64,000 nucleotides of DNA from Massospora cicadina. Its lineage: Eukaryota; Entomophthoromycota; Entomophthoromycetes; Entomophthorales; Entomophthoraceae. The stretch lies in the NCBI GenBank assembly GCA_022478985.1, contig JAKSZP010005269.1, positions 1 through 64,000 of the forward strand, read 5' to 3'. This document shows, piece after piece, positions 43,997 to 57,300 of the stretch (positions are counted from its first letter, which is position 1; every line of letters begins with the position of its first letter). A model generated the notes under the pieces. The model was given only the letters and a program-made list of their open reading frames with translations, did not search any database and was not told the origin of the DNA. Made by a program: the position numbers and the translations under genes.

Positions 43997-44410
43997 ACTA
44001 TTCATATATTAGAATATAATAGGATTATTAAGAGGTAGAAAATATGGTCATATATAAATGCACATGCTTTATTTTTTATAGAGAATTAATATTAAATTCA
44101 TATCATTTTATTTAGGGCTTTATTGTTTAAATACAAGGCAAATATTATCCAACATATTTATAATATTATAACACTTTAAAAAATAAATTTGGTTCTTCCC
44201 TTTGGTGAAGATACATACTCAAGCTAAGGTGTGCATGTACTTGAACCTTAGTAAACATCTGGCCATACAAGAAATATATACCATTTTAAATTGATATTGG
44301 TTGTTCCAAGAAAAAAAAACTTTTGTGCATTTATAATTTCATAATATGCAAGCTTGATAGGTAATTGTAGTTTTTCTAATTTAAAGAACATATTTCTTTA
44401 ACTTTTTAAA
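43997..44410. other. AT-rich stretch between LINE-1 and LINE-3
   Basis: No motif or frame of note. Confidence 0.5.
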
Positions 44411-44652
44411 TTTTATATTTAGGGAAGGCTGACCATGTGACAGAAAATTACAATAACCTCCAACTACAAAACACCAAGGATTAAAGAGGGGCACCCCAGA
44501 GGAGCCGTAGCTACCTCCTGTTGCCAGCAGGACTACCAGTGGAAGGAAGAGGGGAGTGACAGGGGAGGCTTGGCCAAAAATGAACTTGAATGAAGGAAAG
44601 GATCTGACAAGAGGAACCAGATGGGGAACCAGGATGACACCAACTGGCGTTG

Positions 44653-45096
44653 TTAAGATGGTGGGTGGCCAAACAACCAAGCTTGAAAATGATCTATTGA
44701 GTGAGAGTGGAAGCGACGCATAGCTTCATGGAGGGTTAGAATAGTGCCAGAGAATGCATCAAGGTAAATGGTGTAGATCATCTGTAGCACTATTGTAACA
44801 ATAAAAGCGCAGAGCGATGGGTGGATAGGGGAGGTCATAGAAAAGGAAAAGATGTTTTTGGAAAGGCTGAAAGCCTGCTCACTCTCCTGGAAAAAGAAGC
44901 GCATAACATCCCTCCAAATTGCCTGTGATGGCGGGCAATCTTCCAAGCAAAGGACTAGAGATCCATATTGACCGCATACAATGCATGAAGATTGAGAGGC
45001 TTTGGACCGCTCAGCCATGCGGTACACTTTTCTCAGGTACCTCCACACATGGGCGCAATTTTGGGTTGTATTAGAGGATTGTGTGCATACCGCCAA
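44653..45096 (-). pseudogene. LINE-3 ORF2 C-terminus, Cys/His region
   Basis: A 147-codon frame with SSCIVCGQYGSLVLCLEDCP and PSQAIWRDVMRFFFQESEQA, then HSIDHFQAWLFGHPPS. C-X2-C and the later C are kept. It provides the uninterrupted version of the region broken in LINE-2. Function in the family: probable nucleic-acid binding by ORF2. Confidence 0.8.
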
Positions 45097-45249
45097 ATGT
45101 CCTTCTTGGTCTCCAAAGAGTATGGAATGTCAAGCTAGTCAAGGTAGTCTACATGGGCGATTAAGTGGGGACGTTGAGGTACCATGTTGTTTAAAATGAC
45201 TTGCCCACGGACTTCTTGTTTAAAACAGGGAGTAGGCGACCCCTCTGGG

Positions 45250-45850
45250 CGGTGTGACCACTGATGCTGATTCTCCACTCAGCACTCCACATGGAGAGGA
45301 GAATTCATTTGAAATGTGGTGACGTCCCATGTGAGCCCACAGCAGAGGGATGAGAGGCCAGATAGTTTAGCAGAGAATAAGGGTGGGTAGGATTGCTGAG
45401 GCCCAGGGCACAGGAAAAATTGGAGCGGGCCATGTGTGACCAGTGTTGGCCTGGTAGTGCATGGTTGGTGACTACAGCAATCCAGGTGCCAAGTATTTTG
45501 ATGATATGGGCATTAAAGTTGAGCAGGCTAATAACTCCACTATGGCGAGGGCCAAACATGACATCCAGGTGCACAGGCAATGGGAAGCCTAACCAAAGCC
45601 ACCCTTGTAGTAGGGCACATAATGAGGTGAAGAAAGAGGGGAAAAAGGCGATAGCATGAACCACAAACCAAAATATAAACTGGAGCATAGAGTTAGAAAG
45701 CACAACCCAGCCTGGGAGGGTAGTTTGGTGGGCTCTGAGGGAAGCAATGCGCTTTGCGACATTGTCTAGGATGTGGTGCTCCATCACCAACAAGGAGTAC
45801 CCTACCACCTCTATGACACTCCCAAATGGCGTACTGGACCAACAGTGGGT
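45250..45850 (-). pseudogene. LINE-3 ORF2 region after RT
   Basis: The frame 45808-45305 reads NSMLQFIFWFVVHAIAFFPS, LCALLQGWLWLGFPLPVHLD and MFGPRHSGVISLLNFNAHII, parallel to LINE-2 34739-35365. Frameshifted from both sides. Confidence 0.75.
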
Positions 45851-45899
45851 CTTGGCACGAAAACAAGAGGGGCGGTATGGGGTGGGCGGATCAAGCGAG

Positions 45900-46886
45900 C
45901 CTGTGAGCTAGCTGCTGAAGCAGGTAGGTAACAGGGTGCTTGGTGACCAGCGAACTTGGTACCAGATGAGGAGAATGATTTCAGTTTTGGAGGCGTTAAG
46001 TGAAGCGTTACTGATCCTGGAGTAATCCTGGATAGTAGCCTCTAATGCGCGTGCATCTTAGATGTTAGAAACCCCAACCACACAATCATCAGCAAATGCC
46101 AGCATATTAACAAGTGCTTGGCCTTGCAAATGGACACCAGTAAGGCGGGCATTCACATTGCGTAAAAGTGGGTTGAGGCTAAAGTTGTACAAGAGTGGGC
46201 TTAAAGAATCCCCTTAGCGGAGGCCTCTTTGAGGGTGAAACATCAGTGAAGAAGCCAGGGCCACGCACAGCCATTGTGGCGGATTCCGTAAGCAACATCA
46301 CCCTATTAATGAACCATTGGGGGAGGTGGAACTTGTGGAGGCAGGCTTTGAGGTAATCACAGTTGACTTTATCATAAGCCTTCTGCTTGTCTAAGAAAAC
46401 AAGTGCCCCAGTAGCCATGGATTAAAGGCATTGGCTACAGTGTATGTTGTCTCATATAGACCGTTTGAGAATAAAACTGAATTACCAAGAGGAGATTATA
46501 TCAGAGGAAACTTCCCCTAGGCGGTTGGCCATAAGTTTAGTAAATAATTTAATAGCTAGGCTAGTAAGTGATATGGGGCGCCAGTTTGCCAAGTCCAGCT
46601 TACTCCCTTTTTTATACAATGTGATTGTGTAAAATTCCTGGCCCCCAGGAAGGAGGCGAGTTTCTAACAGACATTGGTTCATTGAGGCTAGCAACAAAGA
46701 GGAGAAATAAATTAAATGTCTCTTATAGAACTCATATGTAATCCCATCTGGATCTCGGCATTTCCTGTGTGGTGCACCACAAATGGCATACCAGAGTTCA
46801 TCCTGAGAAATTAAATTCATCAACTCTGGGTAACAGATAATGGTGCAGATATTCGCGCTATTGAGAAACTCCTCAAGTTTGGCCAA
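45900..46886 (-). pseudogene. LINE-3 reverse transcriptase
   Basis: The frame 46886-46482 contains RKCRDPDGITYEFYKRHL, TITLYKKGSKLDLANWRPIS and KLFTKLMANRLGE. The frame 46418-46179 contains GALVFLDKQKAYDKVNCDYL. Near 46120-46080 MLAFADDCVVGV keeps the catalytic FADD. A stop and shifts interrupt, for instance around 46200 where the QGDPLSP motif is damaged. Confidence 0.85.
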
Positions 46887-48120
46887 TTCAACTATATTGG
46901 TTCAATACAAAAAGATTAAAAGTTTTAAACTTTGATTGCCACTTTGGCTGGAGTTTCTGCGATGGAGTGGTCCAGCTGCCTCACTTGAGTGCAGGCCAAA
47001 CTCTGTCGCAGTGTAAATCATGTTTGGAAAAAAGTGGCGGAGCATGTGTCACCTACTGTTATATTTTCGCCTTGAACTGAACACAAACGTGATGTTTGTG
47101 TTGCCTTACCAGTGCTTTAAGATGAGCAGACACTTATGCCCACTTGCTACCCCAATCCAGGCTGTATCCTGCAGCAGAGACATTAGACTCTAGGTGGTCC
47201 ACTTCTGCAAGCGTGCGCACAATGACTGCTAAGCCGCCAAGGAGCGACACAATGAGAGATGGCATGCCTGACGGATGGTGTTTGCTATGAAGGCTGACTA
47301 GGTAAAGAGTGGGTCCACAAAAAATGTGGGCTAACTCTAGTGATGAAGTTTTGGTGTCCGCCCATCAGGAAAACCTGGGTGATGTGATCTTGGCTGGATA
47401 AAAGTTGCACCACTTTGACGCCTGTGCCGCTGGGATTGAAAAATAGAAGGAAATTGACACCAAACTGTGGTCAGAGAATTTTTTTGTTGTTGTAAAGTGT
47501 GCAATCTAGGACCAAACTATCAACGGTGCAAGAATTTGGTCATTACAGGACATAGACCTCACCTGACCATTGCGCACATGGTTTGGGACATGTTGAGTAG
47601 CAGCAGTGCATGTTTACGAGGGTAAAAAAAGCCCAAAAGTAGATTTTAGCAAGTGGAGTTAGACAAAATTCAGGGGGTAGGCGTTAAAGCCAACGGTTAG
47701 TGGCTGTGTTGGTCCAGCAGTTCACGTCACCCACAACAAATGGATCAGGAGGAAGCGGGAGGGAAGTGATGGCCAATATTGATCCTGGCTAGCCTGCGCA
47801 CAGGTCATGGTATAGATATTAATTATAGTTTGCACTTTATCGTCCCAAGAAAAAGACACTATGAGCACATGGCCATCAAGGTACAAATTTTTAGAAATAA
47901 AGTTAAAAGTACAGGTCGCATGTATTTTCACCCCACAGTGCAGCACCCAAAAAGAAAGGGAGGGAGGAACACGGTTGCCCATATTTCCTTGGCACTATGT
48001 GGACATTGGGATTCCTAAATGGCCAGAATGTCCTAGGTAAATTATTCTTTAAAACTCAGTTTCTTAACCTGGGACGAAAGTCCTTGAGTTCAGCGAAGTT
48101 CAACATCCCTATTGTGAAGG
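46887..48120 (-). pseudogene. LINE-3 APE-type endonuclease
   Basis: Broken minus translation begins IGMLNFAELKDFRPRLRN near 48110, similar to the LINE-2 start, continues in frame 47982-47722 (VLIVSFSWDDKVQTIINIYT) and shows VVGDVNCWTNTATNR near 47730-47690, where GDFN is GDVN. Few long frames remain after 47600. Confidence 0.65.
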
Positions 48121-48129
48121 CTCCCCCAT

Positions 48130-49361
48130 CACACCTTAGGTGCTATGAAAAAGCGCCCTTGCCCATCCTTTGCTGCGTTCTCAGAAGCAGTAGTTTTGGA
48201 CTGCATACTTGGTGCTGTGTAGGTCTCAAGGAATCCTTCACAGTGGGCGTAGTATTAGTTTTTTGGCGTTTGCTAAATTTGTTTCAACTTTTTGAATTGT
48301 TGTGCTCCTGCGGTGCATCATTGAAGGGTGAAAAAAACTTGGGAGGGAAATGGGTGGTAGAATCGGTTGCAATTGGTGCTTGGTAATTTTGCTCAGGTAA
48401 ATCCAACTCACCCATATGATCCAAAGGTTGGTTGTCCCAATCTGATTGGTGAGCAGATTCTCGAGCTGCTTCAGCTGCAAATGACTCAATGTCATCCTGG
48501 GTCTGGGCAGGTGGAATCATTTACGAAACTGTATCTGCTGCTTTGGCTGATGCTCTGCGGGCCTACTTGACCTTTTTGCGTTCTTGTGAGGACACATTTT
48601 TACCTGAATACCATATCTGCACACCCCAAGGGAATGCGGTGTCAGTGTCAGTGTCAGTGTCATTGGCTGTTCTTAATGGGATTCAACGGTTCCTATTGCA
48701 TAAGGGAGTATTTCATTCTGTGCAAATCCCTCTTTTTAGGGGCAGGGGTAGGCCTTGTGGCCAAAATCATGACAGAAGGTGCAGATAGGGGGTGCGCTGT
48801 CTACTGTATTGAAAAAGAGGTGGGTTTCTTGGTCATCAGTATTGAGCACTGTGGTATGTGGTATTTGGGTCAAATCTTCAGCTATGACCGCGGATGGGGT
48901 GATTACTGCAATTGTTTTGCCCGTGCTAAGCTCTGGAATAAGCATGACGTGCTGAATTTAGAAAGAGTGTAATTCCTGTAGCTTTTTAATTCATCTGAGA
49001 GGTAACTCTCAAGTACTGTAAATTTCACCATAGTGGGGAGAAAGTCAAATGTAACAAAAATTTGGTTAGATTTGGTCCAATGAGTGCACTTTGTGTCAAC
49101 CACCCATTGACCATCTGGGAGATCTGCCACCACATGCACCTGTGCAGCTTCTTCTTCTGATGATTGGTTTCAAACCTGAAATCTAGCCAACTTCCAGGTC
49201 ATATAATGAGGTGCTATGTACAAAACAAATGGGAATTGGTTGTGTACATTTCCACAAAACTTTTCCCACAGTTTTGTCAAATTCATACCCCAAAAAACTT
49301 GTAGCCCGTGCTCCACTGATTCAGGGGCTGGGAATGTGGAGTTTTGATGTATTGGTTGCAT
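48130..49361 (-). pseudogene. LINE-3 ORF1
   Basis: Frames in order: 49361-49170 (VFWGMNLTKLWEKFCGN), 49139-48903 (QIFVTFDFLPTMVKFTVLES) and 48945-48736, ending PPICTFCHDFGHKAYPCP, a perfect CX2CX4HX4C knuckle. 48520-48238 is an acidic, Gln/Pro-rich tail. A (GTGTCA)4 run at about 48641-48664 lies within. The order RNA-binding, knuckle, linker matches LINE-1 ORF1. Confidence 0.75.
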
Positions 49362-49375
49362 TTGGTTTGCTAAGC

Positions 49376-52245
49376 TAAAATCTCCGGCAAGATAGTCGCT
49401 ACCACTTTATTAGTTTTTTCCTGGCCACCGGTGTTGCTGAGCATTTCCTAACTTTGGATGGGTCAAAGACCAATCCTGTACCCTTTATTTTGCTAGCCTA
49501 ACTACTTCCCAACATTGGGTGTACACTAATCACCTCAAGAAATTATCAAACTTACATAGTCTTGAATCATATTATTTCAATTAGTGATTGCAATGAGAAA
49601 GAAAAGTTTTTAAAGGACATAATTCTTGCAATAATAGTTTATATAATAAAGCTATCTTCTCCTCTGGCATACCTCATTATGATAGTAAATTTTTCATAAC
49701 AAAATTAGAAAAAAATATATAGCATAGTCTTTCTATTATTAAAATTCTTTTTATAGATTTAAACGGTATTCTATTTTATAGTGGGTGCATACATTCATAT
49801 TCTAAGATGTTTAAAAATTGATAGAACCTTATAACAGATTAAAACTTCTGTATATATCTGTGATAGAAGATTGTAATTTAACAAATTTGGAAGGGTAGTC
49901 ATGCATCCAAATTATAGTGTCATTAATGCCACTATTGGGAGCTAAGGTAATGTAGCTGTATGTTTTTCTGCCACAGCTATCAAGCTGGAAAGGACCTTAA
50001 ACCCTTTTAGAACTAATAAGGGCACCAATAGTAGGACTCTGCCTCTTTTCAAGATCAACGACCTGGATCATACCTTAGATGAAAAATGGGTAATAGCTTT
50101 TCACCCCCTGCTTAACTCACCTTACCCTACAATCAGCCCTCAAGAGTAAATCTAATACTATTAATGATTCAATTGAGAATTATGTGCTAAAGATCAAGTA
50201 GATTTGCATTGGGTTAGATACAGGGTCCACCAGTGTCGCAGGAAAATTAATAAGCACCCAATTTTTATAAAAATGTATTAACAGATTTTTTACACATTTT
50301 AATTGATAAAGTATGCCGTTTTTTCATTTTAAAATTAACGCCACTCAAATGAGAGCCATTTCTGAGTAAACACTCTTCTAATTTAGTGCCATGCATGCTT
50401 CATTGCAGAAAGTTGTGAGCTATGCATCTATGCTACCTGAACTTTTTCAACGTTTTCCTCTGTTCTTACAGTACTTGGTGCTCCTCAATGCGTTAAGTTT
50501 AATGTGGAACCAGTTTTTCAATTTTTTCACCTATTCCATAATTGCATGATTGGATGGCACTTTTATTAAGTCATGGAATTTTGAAATGAATATGAGATAA
50601 TTTTTCTACAAAAGTCACACAGACACCACTATTATATAAAATGATTTTAGGCAGAAATCATGCCGTGCACAGGACTACTGTTCCATGATTAAAAATACCT
50701 TTAAATGTAAAACAATAATTAAAAACTTACACGCCCTCTTGTGAGCAGAAAATGAAAATTGGATTCTAAAATTTCCCAATTCACTGGCAAATTCTGTATA
50801 TGGTTAATGAATGTGCCACAAAAGCAATTTCTTCTCAGAGACGTTATCCAAAAACAACCTTGTTGGAAATTGATACCTAAGGTAAAACCAAGTGGAAGTA
50901 TTTTATATTTAGTAAATTACACACAAGTAAACATTTAAATAAAAAGGAATAAAATGGGATTTATATGTTAGTAAATTTCAAGGTCTCTAAGATATAATTG
51001 GTCAATAAAAATCCTAATTTGGCTCAAATTCTGATTCAGAAGATCAAATTTCAAAGTGGATTATTTGAAAATAGCGTTTGATTTTTCAGAGCCTTTATTT
51101 AATATGGCATTGCCCCATCCCTTAAGTTATAATATTTAACAGCGTGCATATAATAAATTTATAGATTTTTCTATTTTCCAAGTATTTTTAGAAAAAAGAA
51201 AAAGAAAAATGTTTTATTTTTCACATTTAAGAATATTTAAATATACCTCTTGATAAGCATATAATAATGAAAATAGGGGTCATGTCCATTTAGTATTGTC
51301 GTTAATTTTAGCTCTCTATTGTGATTGTTGCTTTGGTAGTTGTAAAAGACAAGCATAACCCACAAAGAGCAACCACCATGTACCAATAGTCTAACCACTC
51401 ACAATTTTCTTTACATTCTAGCGTTAACACTTACCTCTATTCTCGTCTTATCAGAATAGCAGTACATGAGGCCTAAGCAGTTTCTCTGTAAAAGCTTATG
51501 TATCCACGATGAGAGCCAGATTTTAGCTTGAAAAGCCATTACTCTGATATTATAACTCATCCTACAAATACTTTTATGATGATGATGATTCAAGTTATCT
51601 AAATTTTGGGCCAGTCAAACAAAGATAAGATGTATTTAGCTTAGTTAAGACGTTTTTAACAAGTTGATTATGAATTACCTTCCTAAAGTCATAAAACAGT
51701 TTTACCTTGCCGCATGGCACAGCCAATAGCTGTCATGGCAACGTGTAAAAATTTACTTATTGTTGATTATTGGGTGTCAACCCAGTAACCTTTTTACTGC
51801 AAAGATTTGATTTCTTCGTGCACTTTGTCACGTTGTGTAGAATGTATTATAAATTAATAATAGTATGGAGACTATTATCCATAGTTGAAATTTACTATTT
51901 TTTGGCCCAACGCTCGGCCAGTATTCCAATTAAATACTCTTGAAGTCATAATCGTAGGGATTTGTTCCCTATACCCTTGTTCACCCAATCTTTGCTAAGA
52001 TACCCTGGTGACAGTCTCTCTCAGTCCAACACACAGTCAGCAGCTATCCCTGATTGTGGTTCCTTTGTCTCTAGATACCCGCTTGGATCTTTACTCTTCT
52101 CATTGAGAGTCTTCCAAATATTTCCTTCTGCAATAAGATCATTCAGATAGAATGACACAATAGAAGCTGATAGTCTAGCTATACACCTAATTGATAATAT
52201 TACTGTAAAGTACTTGTTATCTAAAAGCTAGGTTCTGATTTTATA
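49376..52245. other. AT-rich stretch without genes
   Basis: About 2.9 kb with frames of at most 60 codons and no recognised motif. The right end, from about 51900, may be the remainder of the LTR-like repeat LR copy 2, since copy 1 is cut by the window start and cannot be compared. Confidence 0.5.
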
Positions 52246-52880
52246 TTATAGTAAATCCTAGGGAATTATATATAGTAGGGATTTGGCTGTCTAACCCTCA
52301 GTTGACACCTCTTCGATGAAACAGCAGCTGTTGCTCTTGAATCAACCATCCTCGTCTTGGAAGTGATGGTCTTCCCCATCCTGGCTATGATTCCATCATT
52401 GGAGTTCCTCAAGACCTCAAACAGAAAGAGTCAAAAATGTGTCGCTACCATTTTCCTCTTGATCCAAGTGAACCAACTATAATTGGCTAGTGACTGCTTG
52501 GGTAATGGGACTTATTATCCATTATGGCAGGTCACTCACCAACTAATCAATTCGCTAGTTGCAGGTGGCATCACTCGCCTCACAACTTACTATCAATCCC
52601 AATCATTCAGTGATAAATCCCAACCAATACCAATCGGTCCATGATAGTTAATCACTATCAGATGCCCCTATTTCGTCATCAACTCTGCCCAATGAGTTCT
52701 TAAGTATTCATCCGGATTTATCCCTGACAGATATGACAAGGCGAATATCTCAAAATCCCCCAATCATAGTTACTCTGAATTTTGGGCTAACTGATTTCCC
52801 AATCACTTCGCCTCAAGAAATTTTCCCCTAGAGATACCAGGTAACCTAGCAGGCTAAAAAATGGTCAAAAATCCCCAACA
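52246..52880 (-). repeat. LTR-like repeat LR, copy 2
   Basis: Aligns with 84-717. On the minus strand it starts TGTTGGGGATT at 52880. The base pairs to its right are G6 integrase coding, which breaks off here after FMWHG. Confidence 0.65.
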
Positions 52881-52987
52881 CCATGCCACATGAATATATA
52901 GTGATGCAAAATGGTATCCGTGGCTTTTTTGGTCTGAGTTAGAAGAGCCACATCTTTAACCCATTTAGTTTGATGATCAATTATTTA
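52881..52987 (-). pseudogene. G6 integrase fragment beyond G5
   Basis: Minus translation IIDHQTKWVKDVALLTQTKK then ATDTILHHYIFMWHG is the integrase catalytic core (first Asp region onward). The upstream half lies at 58914-59434, on the other side of G5. It ends at the LTR-like repeat. Confidence 0.85.
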
Positions 52988-53824
52988 AGGAGAGTTTCTA
53001 TAAACTTTTCTGTTTACAGCGTGGTGGTGCTCGGTGCACAGAGCTGATGCAAGGAAACTAGCCGTTAATAATACAGCTGCTAGTGCCCAGCAGAGGGTGC
53101 TGGAGCAATAACAGCTTAAACAAAGAAATGCTAGAAGTAACCAGCAAAAGTGTCACGGCGCACATGGAGAGAAGGGGTAAACAACCTAGGCTGGAGGGTA
53201 CCTTGGCGAACCAACGGTGTGTGAGATGAGAATTGAATTGTGTTTACAATGGCAATTTAATGGAGTGTGAGACCTCCTTGAAGAGGTTTGCGCACAGGAT
53301 CATTAAAAAAGGCATAAATTAAAATGGTAAAATGGGGGAAATTTATTAATAAGGAAGTCTACCAACAAGGATTGTTGGTTGGGGAAAACACATTTAAGCG
53401 TTAGACGGGGAATATGGGGTTTGCTGCAGTGTATCCAAGCACCAACCCACCAATAGGGCAATGCTCCAATCAGAATTAGTTAGATAAGCCAAAACTGACT
53501 TCACTCAAGTGATCGATTGAAGTCAGATTCAACCCAAACGCGTTGTTTTGTAAATGGTATGGGTTTTGAAACCACGTTCCTTGACAAACCAAATTGAACC
53601 ATCCGCTTTAATTCATTAAACCATCCGTTTTAACGCCTGGACAGACATAAGGGCTGGGCACTTGGCACTCCACTAGTACCAACCTGGGCATATTTTGCCC
53701 TTACCCAGCGTTTGTCTAGGGTGTGCCTCAGGTCAGGGAAGGCCTGGAGCTTCACCTTCTAGGCCTCCTGGCGCCCAGCCTTATTTTAGGGTAGGTTTCC
53801 ACTATGATATCATGTTTTATGACA
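52988..53824 (-). repeat. 3' LTR of G5 (left, probably shortened)
   Basis: Matches 58085-58913 closely from the AAGGA near 52987. Its minus start TGTCATAAAAC follows the polypurine tract GGGAGGAGAGGGCAA (53825-53839). The last ~80 bp of the right LTR (58005-58085) have no clear counterpart, so this LTR looks truncated. Confidence 0.85.
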
Positions 53825-53859
53825 TTGCCCTCTCCTCCCAACGGGGTTCAAACCCCTCC

Positions 53860-54363
53860 AGGGGCTTGCACAAGGGAAAAGTTCTTGTGGGCAGGGGCCA
53901 ACTTCATGGAAGCAACGGTCAGTTTAGGTTGAAACCAGCAGCCTGGGGGAAACGCTTGTGGAAGGCTTTAATCAGATCTTGGGCATGCACACAGTCGCGC
54001 ACTGGAACCCAACTATTCTCTTAAGCGTCAAAGCCCTTCCAGGATACCAGGTACTCGAGTCTTCATTTTCACACGGCGGGAGGCAACTATTTCTTCCACC
54101 TCCCACTCTGGTGCCCCATCCACAAGATAGGCCTCAGGAGTCTCTGGTGGGGGGCCCTCAAAAAACGTTAGTTTGCTCTCATGAAACACAGAGAAGATCT
54201 GGAATGAGGGGAGGATATCTAGCTGGTATGAGGCATGGCCCACCTTTCTAACAACGCAGTAGGGGCCAATCCTCTTTGGTCCCAGCTTCTTACATGGCTG
54301 CTTGATAGGGATGTTATGAGCATCAAACATCATGGGATCCCCTTCCTTGTATGCAGGACCCAC
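53860..54363 (-). pseudogene. G5 integrase C-terminus with chromodomain
   Basis: The frame 54363-54028 contains the GPY/F segment KRIGPYCVVRKVGHASYQLD and VFHESKLTFFEGPPPETPEA, then EVEEIVASRRVKMK starting a chromodomain. In a shifted frame YLVSWKGF and ENSWVPVRDCVHAQDL complete it. A frameshift lies near 54060. Confidence 0.8.
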
Positions 54364-54389
54364 TTGACGCTTCCCATCAGCGTTCTCCT

Positions 54390-55300
54390 TATTACCTGAA
54401 TAGCCACCTCCAAGCTTGTGGAAACCCCCTGGTGGACCTTCTTGATTGTCTTGGTAAAGTCCACCACCGCTTCAACCTTAGACCCACAGTTGGGCTCCAT
54501 GTTAAAGGCGGGGTAAAGCCATGGCTGGGGAAAACTGGGAACAACTGATCGAGGAGTGCAAGGTATTGTTGGAACCAAACTGGGCCATGCGAAGGTGAGA
54601 AGCCCAATCTGAATGATCCGCGGCGGTGTAACACCGCAGGAACTGTTCCAAGCATTGGTTCACTCGTTCAGTCTGCCCATCTGATTGAGGGTGATAGGCA
54701 GTTGAACGGCAGGGGTGAATCTGAAGAGTCTACCAAAACTCTTCCCAAAAGATGGAGGTGAATTGGGGTCCCTGTTCACTAATAATCTCTTGAGGAACCC
54801 CATGGAGCGCAAACAAATGGGTGACAAAAAGCCTAGCCATCCTCACTGCGGTTACTGTTAATTGCAAAAAACGAAGTGGGCGACCTTTATAAAACGGTCC
54901 ACCACCACCATGATGGCATCATAACCATCAGAGACAGGTAGTTTACAATGAAATTAACCGAAAGGGAAGTCCAGTACCCATCAGCCTTTTGGACTGATAC
55001 CAACAACCCTGCTAAAGGTTGACAATTGGTTTTCATCTGGTTGCATACCAGGCACTCCTTACAATACCGCCCCACCTGAGCAGGCAAGCCCTTCCAGTTG
55101 TAGGTGCGGCATATTAACTCAAAGGTCTTTGTTTTCCCTGAATGACCAATGGTGATTCCATCATGATGGTCCCAGATAATTTCCAGGTGCAGTGGTCCAG
55201 CAGGTACCCAAAGGTGTCCCTGGAACCACACCATATCATCCATTACATGATAACCCCTGGATAGATCCTCTTGATTTGAAGCGCTCTTTGAAATTACCAT
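54390..55300 (-). pseudogene. G5 integrase zinc-binding and core relic
   Basis: The frame 55300-54887 contains DHHDGITIGHSGKTKTFELI and RYCKECLVCNQMKTNCQPLA, giving an intact H-H-C-C zinc-binding set. Core residues follow in broken frames to 54390 (for example the reverse of ACTCAATCAGATGG near 54680 corresponds to HPQSDGQT). Plus frames here are shadows. Confidence 0.8.
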
Positions 55301-56760
55301 GGTATATTAACCCAAAAGTGACTGAGAGAGGAAGGCCTTTCTAAACGTACCATATTCCTCCGCATTATCCAGAGGTGCAAGTGCTGACCCGTTGGCCAGG
55401 GGAGAGGGAAGTAGTCACAGAATTTTACTTGGAGAAATCATAACCTGTGTGTTGTGCACTTCTACCTCCTTGGAATCAGGGGCTAAAGCAGGGTTGCGGC
55501 TTAAAGAATCCGCCAAACCATTATCCTTGCCCTAGGTGAACTCATACATGAATGCAAATTGAGCAAGGGTCTCATGCCAACGGGTCTACCGTGGGGTTAG
55601 GACATGAGGGGTAAGATAATACAGCAAGGCACAGTGATCTGTACATACACGGAATGGTTGGGTAGAGCCATGCAAGTGGTGACGCCAATATGTCAGCGCC
55701 TCCACCACTGTATTAACTCCTTGTCGTAAACGGCGTAATTCAGCTCTGGCAGAGATATTTTCCTAGAAAAAAATCCCACCGGATGCTCTATCTCATCTTC
55801 ACCTACTTATAACAAGGCAGCTGCTATGGCGAAGTTGGAGGCATCAGTAGACACAATGAACTCCTTTGAAGGGTCAACATGGCGAAGAACAGATGTGGAC
55901 AACTGGGTTCACAACACTGCTTGGAAAGCATCCTCCAAAATGAGGAACCACTGAAGCACCTTGGCACCGCTAGCCTTGTATAATGGAGCCGCCACTTCAG
56001 ACAGATTGGGAATAAACTTCTTGAGGAACGTACACGTCCCCAAAAAGCTCCTCAATATCTTGACCAAGGTGGGGGTAGGCTACTCACGAATAGCTTTCTC
56101 CTTGTCTGGATCTATCATGTGTCCCTGGTCAAACACGACGTTGCCCAGAAAAGTGACCTGGGACATGAAGAATTCACACTTGCTTATCTTTAGCGTAAGG
56201 CTGGCTGCCTTTAACCGCTCCACCACTTGCCAAAAGTGCACTGCATGGGACTCCTGATCAGGGGAAAACACCATGATGACATCCCTCTAGGCAACCGCAC
56301 ATAACCCTAACAAGTCCCCCAACGCTGCATCAATGTGGCGTTAGAAGATAGCAGGGGCATTCTTAAGCCCAAAGGGCATGACCCAAAACTGGAATATTCC
56401 TTTTCTGGTGTGGAAGACGGTTAACCACTTCTGGCACTTCTTTATCCGGATTTGATTAAAAGCTTTGAGGCAATGCAGCTTGGAGAAGACCTTCGCCTTC
56501 TCCACATAGCGCGCAATCTATGAATCAAAAAGGGATGGGATGCAGGTCTGGTACAGTGACGTTGTTAAGGTCCCCGTAGTCCACACACAGGCGTAAAGTA
56601 CCATCAAACTTCTCCACAAATAGAAGGGGGAGCATACAGGGGAGGTACGCTGAAAAATTGCACCTTTGGCCAACTGTTCCTTCACCCACACATCCAACGC
56701 CTCTTCCTCCCGGACAGTCAATGGGTAAATGGGGGAAAATATACGCACCAGATCCACTGT
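55301..56760 (-). pseudogene. G5 reverse transcriptase and RNase H
   Basis: The frame 56757-56518 has REEEALDVWVKEQLAKGAIF, the RT start. Around 56290 the catalytic site is destroyed: the expected YLDDVIVFS reads stop-RDVIMVFS. The frame 56274-56080 continues AASLTLKISKCEFFMSQVTF. RNase H relics lie at 55900-55450 in broken frames. Confidence 0.75.
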
Positions 56761-57099
56761 GAGCTTGAAATCACAATCAAACTCAGAGTACTCAGGGATT
56801 GCGTTGGCAGATGCTGCATCAAAAGAGGATTACAAACCCTCCAAACAGGAAGGTAAGGAAAATCCCACGGAGGGCTTCAGCAAAGGAGCAAGATAAGGAG
56901 TAAGAACATTGGGCCAATGGGGTAATGTGCCCTGGGCATTATCCTCCGACAAAGAAGTAATCAACATGTGACCATTGGCCAAAGACAAGGAATGAGTGTT
57001 TTCTTTCAAATTAGTCCTGACGCCAAACTTTCTTCACCATTCAACCCCCAAAATAATGGGGAACAAGAGGTGCTTGATAGCTTGAAGATGGTCAGACAG

Positions 57100-57300
57100 A
57101 AGATAGGCGCCCACCTGGTAGTCCACCAACCCCATGACGCTCAACGCAGGGATACCTTGAGAAGCCCCACTTCTAACCATACCACCTGGTGAGTAACTCA
57201 AATCAAGGTAGTCAAAAAGGTCTTAGTCCATAAAATTATTTGAGGCACCGGTAACCACTAAAATGGTTGTGGTGAACTTCCAAAAGAGGATGTAAGGGTA
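57100..57300 (-). pseudogene. G5 aspartic protease relic
   Basis: Minus translation near 57285-57230 is TTILVVTGASNNFMD, where DTGAS has become VTGAS, losing the catalytic Asp. Followed by broken frames toward RT. Confidence 0.6.

Larger units (their letters stand above)
44411..49375 (-). mobile_element. LINE-3, relative of LINE-2
   Basis: Minus strand. It includes ORF1 with a CCHC knuckle, endonuclease, RT and a Cys/His end. The 3' leader shares CTGCTGGCAACAGG, TGGGGTGCCC and TGGTCAGC with LINE-2. The end is near CCCTAAATATAAA at about 44411-44425. A target duplication could not be fixed. Stops and frameshifts are frequent, and the 5' leader is not delimited. Confidence 0.8.
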